Shown piece after piece: positions 26,454-35,800 of a stretch of 64,000 nt of DNA. The position numbers and the translations under genes were made by a program. Position 1 is the first letter of the stretch. Every line of letters begins with the position of its first letter. A model generated the notes under the pieces. The model was not told the origin of the DNA. It did no database searches and worked only from the letters and a program-made list of their open reading frames with translations. Source of the stretch: Candidatus Onthoplasma faecipullorum (lineage in GTDB: Bacteria > Bacillota > Clostridia > Christensenellales > UBA1242); assembly GCA_019120295.1 (NCBI GenBank), contig DWVI01000002.1, positions 171,859-235,858 on the forward strand, read 5' to 3'.

Positions 26454-26580
26454 ACGGAAAATTTTACATTATTTTATAAAATTTGGCAAATAATTTACTA
26501 ATTTCGACAAATTGATTGACAAACAAAATTTTGAATATTAAACTAAAAAATACTATAAAAAATAAAATAATTTAAAAAGG

Positions 26581-26609
26581 TTGAAAATTTTTGATTGATT
26601 TATTATAAT
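26581..26609 (+). promoter_or_regulatory. promoter of the nucleoside hydrolase gene
   Basis: TTGAAA (26581-26586), 17 bp, TATAAT (26604-26609), about 65 bp before the ATG. Confidence 0.65.
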
Positions 26610-26673
26610 AATACATAAAATAAGATATAAAATAAATTTTTTATTGTTAAAAATTTTTTAAATTGGAGTAAAA

Positions 26674-27630
26674 ATGAAAAAAAATAAAAAAATAAATTGT
26701 ATAGTTGACACCGACCCAGGAGTGGACGATGCAGTTGCGGTAATTTTATCTTTATATGATAAAACAATGGATATAAAACTGATCACCACCGTTTCAGGAA
26801 ATTTGGAACTAAAGAAAGTTACACGCAACGCCCTTCACATTCTTGAAAAGTTTAATAGAACGGACATTCCGCTTGCATGTGGCGCGGTTAAACCAATGGT
26901 TAGAGAGAGTAAGGACGCAAAATTTATCCACCAAAACGAAGGTCTTGGCGGATACATTCCACCTGAAACCGTTAAAACTAAACCTATTGAAAAAAGTGCG
27001 GTGGAAGCAATGTATGAAACCATTTGCAAATATAAAAATGATATTGTTTTATTTGCTTTCGGCCCACACACAAACATTGCATATTTGATTGAACAACACC
27101 CTGATGTTCTTGATATGATAAACCATATTTACTGCGAAGGTTGTGCACCATACGGTTTAGAAAGCGAAGGCGAAAGGTGGAAAAATTACATTTCATTTAA
27201 CGTTTCAAGCGACCCTGAAGCATTTGAAATTGTTATAAATAGTGGAATACCAATCACAATTATTCCTTCACGTATGGGAAGAGATTTGGCAAACTTTAAT
27301 GAAGAAGAAGTTAAATTCATTAGCGAAATAAACGACACTGGTAAGTTTATTGCAAAAATGTATTCAGAATACTGGGAGCATGGTTACAAAGATAGAAGAA
27401 TTGCAACAAACGACACATGTGCATGCCTAATTATGTTGCACCCAAAAATATTTAAAACTAAAAAATGCTTTTTTACTGTTAACACAACAGACGCACCTGG
27501 TAAAACTTTGGTTGAATTTAATCGCCATGGAAATATAAATTATGCATACAAAGTGAACAGAAAAAAATTGCATAAAATTTATTTCGATGCGGTTAGAAAA
27601 ATGAAAGATTTTAAATTTTATGATTGTTAA
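26674..27630 (+). CDS. inosine/uridine-preferring nucleoside hydrolase
   Basis: Cleaves the N-glycosidic bond of ribonucleosides for base salvage. The 318 residues start with the Ca2+-binding cluster 'DTDPGVDDAVAV' that defines the family, and later carry 'FGPHTNIAYLIEQHP', a 'FNVSSDPEAFEIV' segment and 'ATNDTCACLIMLHP', where the catalytic His/Asp region usually lies. The ribosome site is TGGAG. It is a single-gene unit with its own promoter and terminator. Confidence 0.92.
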   Translation: MKKNKKINCIVDTDPGVDDAVAVILSLYDKTMDIKLITTVSGNLELKKVTRNALHILEKFNRTDIPLACGAVKPMVRESKDAKFIHQNEGLGGYIPPETVKTKPIEKSAVEAMYETICKYKNDIVLFAFGPHTNIAYLIEQHPDVLDMINHIYCEGCAPYGLESEGERWKNYISFNVSSDPEAFEIVINSGIPITIIPSRMGRDLANFNEEEVKFISEINDTGKFIAKMYSEYWEHGYKDRRIATNDTCACLIMLHPKIFKTKKCFFTVNTTDAPGKTLVEFNRHGNINYAYKVNRKKLHKIYFDAVRKMKDFKFYDC

Positions 27631-27653
27631 GAACTGCTTGCCAGTTCTTTTTT
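27629..27653 (+). terminator. terminator after the nucleoside hydrolase gene
   Basis: AAGAACTG/CAGTTCTT stem with a short loop and a T-run, starting at the stop codon. Confidence 0.8.
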
Positions 27654-27825
27654 ATTTTTAAATAAATCTATGTTTTTTAACTGTAAATAAAAAAATGTCA
27701 ACTAAAATAACGCAAAATTTAAAAAAATTTAATAAAATTTGACGTATTTTTTATATTTTTTTGAAATTTATTTGCATATTCGATTTGTTTTTTGTTATAT
27801 TTAAGTAAATAAAGAGTGGTGCGGT

Positions 27826-28932
27826 ATGGACGAAATAATTTTTTTTGACAATGCGAAAGATAGTGTTACAGGATTTTTTGAACGCGAGTTTGAAAATTTT
27901 CCACCGCTAATCATGTCGCATTTTTTAAACAAGTTTAATGACATAATGAATTACAATGAAGAAGACGACAGAATTAAGCCTAAAATTGTTTTCACGGATA
28001 ATGTTGAAGCGGTTGCAAAAGCAATTCCAAAATCTCACGCACTGACCGTGTTTTCTGATAATGACGCCACAATGTTTAATCTTAGGCTCAAAAGTTTGTT
28101 TGCGATTGCGGACAATGAATGGTGCATATTCATAGAAATAAAAGAAAATAAAGTTTCGTATGGTCTTCTTATGAGTTTTAGGTCAATAAAAGACAAAAAC
28201 TTTATCCAAACCTTAGAAGAAAACACATCAATTAAAGGTAAGGCTCATTGCATACTGGTTCGCGCACTTAATTTTTACAGTATGTCACTCCACTCTATTT
28301 CTGGTAACGACTTAATTGTAAACTTTTCATTGGACAAAACAAAGAATAACTACTACTCTAACGAAATTCGCGATTTTGTGGACGCCACATTCTCAAAACT
28401 TAGAACAACTCAACGCAAACTCCAAGATATGAAAAATATGTATAGAAACATATTCTTCAATGTTATGAACAATGTTCATGGGGCTATATGCGTTATAGTT
28501 GATAAAGATTATAAGGACAACGGCTTTTTTGAAGACGGCGTATGGCTTAAAGAACCTATAAGTTTCTCAAAATTATTTGCACAATCGAAAAGTTATAGCG
28601 AAACAAAACTGCGTGCTTTCTCTGACCTATTTATAAACATGTTAAACTTTGACGGCATAACAATCATAGACAATCAAGGAAGAATTCGCGCATACAATGT
28701 TTTTGTTGAAACCAACTCTAAAAAACTTGGTTACATAGTTGGTGGCGCTAGAAAACGCGCGGCGTATCATATACTTAGTTCTAAACGAAAAAATATTATT
28801 GGTGTATATTTCCAATCACACGAAGGTGAAGTTTTCTTCCAAGCATTAAAGAAAAACCTTCCAAGCGAAAGTAAGAAGAAAACCACCAAATCTGAAAAAC
28901 CAGCGGAACCACATTTAGATAAACAAAATTAA
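27826..28932 (+). CDS. diadenylate-cyclase-like protein with N-terminal sensor region
   Basis: A 368-residue cytosolic protein. The C-terminal third resembles the DisA_N (DAC) fold that makes c-di-AMP: 'FDGITIIDNQGRIRAYNVFV', then 'GGARKRAAYHI' and 'GVYFQSHEGEVFF'. In classical DAC enzymes these positions are DGA and RHR; here they are DGI and RKR, so the enzyme is a variant or an altered nucleotide binder. The N-terminal 220 residues resemble no domain I can name and may be a sensor, as in DAC proteins with DACNV-type partners. The C-terminal tail is Lys/Pro-rich. Confidence 0.7.
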   Translation: MDEIIFFDNAKDSVTGFFEREFENFPPLIMSHFLNKFNDIMNYNEEDDRIKPKIVFTDNVEAVAKAIPKSHALTVFSDNDATMFNLRLKSLFAIADNEWCIFIEIKENKVSYGLLMSFRSIKDKNFIQTLEENTSIKGKAHCILVRALNFYSMSLHSISGNDLIVNFSLDKTKNNYYSNEIRDFVDATFSKLRTTQRKLQDMKNMYRNIFFNVMNNVHGAICVIVDKDYKDNGFFEDGVWLKEPISFSKLFAQSKSYSETKLRAFSDLFINMLNFDGITIIDNQGRIRAYNVFVETNSKKLGYIVGGARKRAAYHILSSKRKNIIGVYFQSHEGEVFFQALKKNLPSESKKKTTKSEKPAEPHLDKQN

Positions 28933-29012
28933 AAATATAAACAGTTAAAACATTAAATAATCATTAAATTTCAATAATATAAAAATTTAAAAACTATATA
29001 TTTATTACCAAC

Positions 29013-29041
29013 AAAAAAGTGAGCAAACGCTCACTTTTTTT
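29013..29041. terminator. bidirectional terminator
   Basis: AAAAAAGTGAGC/GCTCACTTTTTT perfect 12-bp stem with a 4-nt loop between two convergent genes. Confidence 0.85.
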
Positions 29042-29780
29042 ATTTCTTTCTTGGTTTAAACTTGATAACTGACCTAAAAATCGTTTTATCTTCTATTTTA
29101 CCTTCAATATAGTAATAATTTTTATTTTTAACTTTGTATATTTTAAGTTCGTCATTTTCTTTACATTCATTCACAAAGTAAACTTCATATTCCGTGATAT
29201 CAATGCTTTTTAATTCGCTAACACTAAATGCGTCAAAAGCAAAATAGTTATATCTCAAATTGTTAGTATGATTGTTCACATCAATATCGGTTGAATAAAT
29301 CTTTCTAGAGTAAACAAAATCTTTATCCGTTACATCTAATTTCATATTTGTGAAAGGAAGATTTAATTGTTTTGTGTCAGTCATTTCCAAATCTGGGTAG
29401 TAAACGCTTGATGCTTTTCTTGGTTTTCTTGTTTCCCAGTCTAAGCAACACCATTCGCTCACTCCTTTAACCATAAGTTTGTTACCTTTTTTGATTGTTG
29501 AGTTACGATTAAAACGAAGAATTCCAGGTTTGTCTGTCCATGTCTTGATATTGACTTTATCAAATTGCACCATATTATTTACAATGGCAATTTTAATTTT
29601 GCTAACTATCCAAAACGCATTGCTTGTTTTAATCATATTTGTGTGGTCTAGCCCCATGTTATCTGCATGAGTGAATGTTGTTTGTTGCAACAATCTCATA
29701 ATAACAGGAATAGAAACCTTTAAATCATAATCTATATCTACATCTTTTATTTCAACTTTTTCACTATAACTATTTTTCAT
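29040..29780 (-). CDS. acyl-ACP thioesterase
   Basis: A 246-residue double hot-dog protein of the acyl-ACP thioesterase family, which releases fatty acids from acyl carrier protein. Recognisable parts are 'LLQQTTFTHADNMG', the first-domain strand 'WIVSKIKIAIV', 'VSEWCCLDWETRKPRKAS' and the second-domain opener 'DIDVNNHTNNLRYN', which holds the expected Asn/His active-site region. I chose the ATG at 29780 because AGAGTG lies just upstream. It begins 38 bp after the stop codon of the giant surface-protein gene and may be translated from that transcript. Confidence 0.85.
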   Translation of the reverse strand: MKNSYSEKVEIKDVDIDYDLKVSIPVIMRLLQQTTFTHADNMGLDHTNMIKTSNAFWIVSKIKIAIVNNMVQFDKVNIKTWTDKPGILRFNRNSTIKKGNKLMVKGVSEWCCLDWETRKPRKASSVYYPDLEMTDTKQLNLPFTNMKLDVTDKDFVYSRKIYSTDIDVNNHTNNLRYNYFAFDAFSVSELKSIDITEYEVYFVNECKENDELKIYKVKNKNYYYIEGKIEDKTIFRSVIKFKPRKK

Positions 29781-29818
29781 AATCACTCTTTTAAGCCGAA
29801 TAGACAAACTTTAAATTT

Positions 29819-32800
29819 TTAACGAATACGCATTTTTCTTCTAAGAAGAATAATAGTTACAATAATTGCAACAACAATAACACTAACAACCACAATTATA
29901 ACTATTGCCCACGCGTTTAGTGGCTCTCTTATTACCGCTTTGAAACTTGTTATCACTTGACCAGATGCCGTTTCTAGGCGAACATAATAATCACCTGCGC
30001 CATATTGTGCTTCCGTGATTTCAAGAGACAATACTGCAAATGGAGAATTTTCATTGATTGAATAAATTAAACTATCGTTCACATAAATTAACGCTTCGCC
30101 AACTTGCTCATAAATGATGCCCGGGTTAAATGAAATTGTAAAACCGCTTGTGGTTGTTTCGCCAGACTCAAGCGAACAATAAATATTTGGAATTTCATTG
30201 TTCATAGTGAATGAGAAATTTACTTCGCGCGCTGGATAAATTTCATCTACAACTCTATAGGTTATTGTGAACACCTGCTTTCCAGAACTTATATTTAACT
30301 CTTCTTGATAATCTAAAAGCATGTTATAAGTTAACAGTCTACCACTGGTGTTTTGATTAAACATTTCGTTAAATATTTTTGTTATATCTCTATCTCCATG
30401 TAATACGCTTACAATTTCAAACCCACCTAAACTTGTTAAGTCGATTGACTCACGCGCTTCATTTGGGTTGATAATTGTAAACACAATAACCTTTCTCAAA
30501 TTATGAGTTACTGCGTTAGCGTCAGTGTAACTTGCTGTAACCACCACTCTATACGTGCCATACTCTAAGAATGTGTAATTGTATTGTGATTTAATTGGAG
30601 TGTATGCTTCACCATTTCTAGTTGCCGTCAAATCAATACTACCAATATCATACGTTGCAGGGTTATACACACTAACCACAACCACACCATTGTAATACGC
30701 ATTATCAATAGGTGCCATATCATTCACTGTTGTTACAGGCTCTTTTAGTATGGTTATATCAAGGCTTGCTTGTTGTGAACCTAGGCTTGTTGTGAATGTG
30801 TGAACATTACCAGCCAAATCTTTAAATACGATTGTGTATCTACCATTTCCAAGTAATCTTGCTGTACCTACCAAATTGTTGTTATTTAAATTTATGGTAC
30901 TTACAAATTCGTCATTCAAATACAAATCTAGCACTAAACTATTCTTAGCAACAATCACATTGTTTAATAAATTTGAAGGTATATTTGGCGTTACTCTTAA
31001 ACTGAAATTATCCGTGCTAGCCCCAACGTACGTGAATGAAAATCTATTGTTAGTTGCAAGCGTTTCAGTGTTGGAATTTTGTGTTATTGCAACACTTGAT
31101 ATAAAATCTGTGTTGTTTGCAACAATGAGTGTTGCAAAATACAAACTATATGTGTCAGTGTACGCGCGGTAAATTGTAAATTGATAATTGCTATCGCCAA
31201 GTGGAATAACAACAGACGCTAAACTTACACCTTTATCAGTTGCAATTTGTATATTCAAATTTGTGTTATAAACATACAAATCAACATTTGCGCGAGTTAA
31301 TTCATTTGCGTTTGTTAGCCCTAGTTGATTTAATCTTTCTGTGGTTAAATATGAATTTATCTCTTCAAATTTGAAGAATGAATTTACTTCTGCAACACTA
31401 TTATCTGGGAGTGTTACATAATATAGTTCACTTGAATTTTGAAGCACTTGGAAAGTGAATATTTTATTACCCAACACTTGCCCAGTTGGTGATAACACTT
31501 CAATAACAAATTTATAAATACCTTCGCTATCTGATGCTGTTGATATCACGTAACTCGTTTGTGAATTTAAATCAGTTGAAACGTATTCACCATTTGATTT
31601 TAATTCGTATAACGTGTATGAGTAAGACAGTATATCACTTGTAGTTCTATTCCATGACAAATTACTTGTGCCTGACGTTATATAGTCACTGATTGTTGTA
31701 TGATAATCGGAATTTACGTTAATTGTCATACTTTGTGCTAAGTTATTTGTGGTTAAATTTACCGCTCCGATGCGAGTGTCTAACACCACATAGTATGTGT
31801 ACTCAACAGTGTCGTCAGCAAGCACAAACTCAACTGTGTAACTAATTTTTGCACCCTGATATGTTGTTGGGTTAAAGTACGGATATAAATACAATGTATT
31901 TCCAGTTCCATCTAACCTTGCAATCTCAGTTTCCATATACAACCATGAATTATTAGTCGAACTGAATGTGAAACTTTCACTTATTCCGCTATCATTTATA
32001 ACACGTGACACACGCACTCTAAATATTGAACTATCAAAATTGATGTTTACTTGGTCAAACGCGTAGTAAGTGTTAGAAAATTCATAGAAATTTGCATCAC
32101 CATTCTCGCCAAACGAAATTGAATAGAAATCTTCACCTGTTGTGTTAAATCTGTAAGTGTAAACTTCTCCAAACGCATCAGTCATTCTAATTTGATAAGT
32201 TCCACTTAAACCAGTTAAAACTTGAGTTACACCATTACTTACGTCTCCATTCAAATAATAATAGTAATTACCATTTGTAGGAATGCAAATGTACACACTA
32301 GTTTCACCATTATGTGTTATTTCAATTGTTGAAGCATAATACATAATGCCTTCATTTAAAACATTTGCACCTTGCAAGTTAATTTGATAATTTCCGTTAA
32401 CAACTTCAACTAAATTTTCAATGTTTAAACTTATCCTATTATTATAATCATAATAGTTGATGTAAACCTGATAACTCTCTGTTCTCGTTTCAACGCGCAA
32501 AATATAGTTGCCTTCACCAGCCGTTTGAATTAGGTTAACAATGTCATTCATTAAGCCATTATTTGAAAAACTTGTTGTGGCATTTGTTAAAATGTAGGTT
32601 TCTGAATATGGGTTGTTAGATATTAAACTTATTCTATAATATCTATCATAAAAATCGTCTGTAAATACATTTCCTTCGTCATAACTTTCTGCTAAATCTA
32701 TATCAAATATGGTATAACTATCACCATTATTCTCACTATCTATAACAACATCTTCTTCCGTAATATTGCCGTCTTCATCAAATCTAGTTAGTTTAAATTC

Positions 32801-35800
32801 TAAAATCAAATCGTCATTCGGCGTGCTTGTTGCATCTTCCCCCACAGCATCATAGAAAATTACGTACTGAGTGGTGTTTCCTGCTTCGTCCATTTCTAGT
32901 ATTTCATAATATCCGCTAGTGTCAGACAACAAACCTTCATAGTTTACAATATCAAAAATACGGTCTGCTTCTTGGTATCTTGATAAATTAGTTATTGCCG
33001 GAAGAGTTAAACTAACTGTTGAAATATCACTAATACTTCTATAGTACAATCTAGTTATGTCGCTATTATCAAACTCGGTTGACCTTTCAACTCTAAACGC
33101 ATAAATATTCGAATTGTCACCTGTACCATAATATGTTTTGTATCTATTAACAAAGTAGACATTTGAATTAGTTTCAATGTAACTACTTTCAAACATATCT
33201 TCGCCATTATCTTCAATGTAATAATCTACTAACGCATCATTTTCTAAAAGATTGTTTATGTTGTCAGTAGGTGCAACGCGGTCAATTATAACTGTGATTT
33301 TTGCTTCGTAATATGTTTGCAAATTGCCTTGATTATCATAGTAATAGTAACAGTTTATAAATCTTTCGTTGTTTGTTACATTTGTATCTGCAAGCCTAAA
33401 CCTTATAGTTATTTCATAAGATAATGATTGCGTGATGTTATCTAAATTTATATTTCCGTTGCTGTCGCGCAAATATGTGTTTAAATATATTACACGGCTT
33501 ACCAAATTAGAAGAATTATCATAAACATTTTCAACCACTGTTGGGTTTGAATCGTCCAATCTGTATGTGCCATTTATATTTTGATATTGGTGATTAATGT
33601 AGTTTGTTGTGTAACCATTCAAATTTTGTGTTACTACTAAATAATTTAAATCAAGCCCTGCCATTGTGGACTCTTCAATATAGTCCGCCATATCAAGTTT
33701 GACGAATTCTTCACTTGTAACTAATCTATATTCGTTTTCACTTATATTAGAAGCCACGTTTTGCGCTTCTTCCGCGGTCATATCACGATTTGGCACTGAA
33801 TATACGTCCGCTTCAACTTCGCTTTGTTCAATTCTAAAACCAATAACTTTTTCATGCGAACCTGTTGAACCTGCACTCTCCACCATATCTTTAATTACAA
33901 CAATATAGTCCCCTGGCAAGCATATCCAGTTGGTTTCATTCATTGAGCGGACAATTCTTTCAATGTCTTGATTTAATCTACCACTATTAGTTAAGTATCC
34001 ACGCAAATCAACTGAATAAATACCATTATGATAGTTAGACGCATCAAAATCATTATCAGTTATTTCAAATAGTTTAACAACATTTCCCCTGTTTTCACCA
34101 AGTTGATTTTGCGTATCCCTAAAATAGAATTCAAAACTTAATCTGCCTGCATAATAAGTGCTACCAAAGTTTTCATTACCACCAAAGTATTTTGCAATAG
34201 GAATATTTAGCGTGATAGGAAGTTTATCACTTGTTAAATATAAACTATATGCTTTGTTTTGATATATCGTTTGACTACCTTCTGAATAACTAAAATATTC
34301 GGTTTGTGTGTTGATTGTGTTAAATTCTGAAAAGTCGGTTTCGTCTTCTTTCAACCCTAAATTTATGTATCCACCAATATGTTCATTATTTTGGTCAATT
34401 ATACCATTTCTATCAACAATCACATAATAGGTTTGCACTAAACTATCTGAACCTAAATCTTCGTCTGTATTCTGATATACTCTTCGTATTACATACAAAC
34501 CTTCAAGCGTGCGTGAATTTTCAACATTTAAAAGAGCAAAGCCACGATCGTCATTTAAAATTTCACCTTCGTTTTGTGCTGTCCCGTCTGAATATAATGT
34601 TGTTGTTCTTATATGGTTATAATAGTATACATTTTTTACTATTCCATCTTCTATAACCCAACCATTAATTCCATTGTTGTAACTATCTTCATCGTCGCTT
34701 AAATTTAGCGCATAGTAATCATATGTTACGCTGTTTACTTGATATCTACCTGTTCCCATATTCCAAACAAATGCTAAATAGTTTTCACTTGTTGCATGTG
34801 CGCCGTCAATACCAATTATTTGAATAGAACTATCAGTGTTGTATACGTCTGAACCTGAATATAATCTATAAATACCCGACCCCGCAACAATATTTCCATC
34901 CGATGGAATTTGTGAACCGTCTATTGCAGTATTGCTATAGTAGAAAGTACCGCGCGAATTATCCACATTTATTTCAATAACAATGTATGAATTTGAATTT
35001 GTAACATCAGTTGAAGTATAACGTTGGTTTTCGCCAATCAAATATAAAGTACGTATTGTTGAAGTTGAACCATCTTCAACATAATCAATTATTGTTTGTC
35101 GATTATTTATAGAAATGTTTGAAATACTTGTGTTATTGTCTGTTTGATTTTCACTGTCACGTGAAGTTAATGAATTATTTCTAACTGTTAAATAGTAAGA
35201 ACCTTGCACGCTTCCGAAAATTGATTTTAAAGCATTAATGTTAGTGTCTGCTTGAACATAGTAACCAATGTCTGCAAAGGCACTGTTATTTGAATTGCTT
35301 GTAAGCATTGTAATTATTGAATTAACGTCATCATCTGTTTCAGATAAATCTAATTGCATTGCCTTATGTGTCCCAAGTTCAACTGTAACACTTTCACTAA
35401 ATAATTGTGAACTAGCCGTTTCAAACGTGCTTTCCGCTCCAGAAGTTAGTTTAAAGAAGGTTTCAGTGTTATCTATTATAAACATAAATTTTGCACTGTT
35501 GCCTGCATCGTCCACAAGTGTAAACACATAAATACCTTGCCTATAAAGCACATTCGCATATGTCACTTCATTTCCTAATGTTGTGGCTTTATCAATATCA
35601 AACGAACCAACAGTTGTTCCCAATCGGTAATTTGTGTTATACCAAACTGCACTGCTTGACGAGTAAATTTCACCAACCGTTATGCTGCTATCTCTAACAA
35701 AAGGTGTGAATGTGTAAGTTGCAGTTATATTTGCGCCACTTGCTTTATCTGCCCAGAAAAGCGTTGCAAGTGAACTTGTAATTGAATTTGATAGTCTAAC

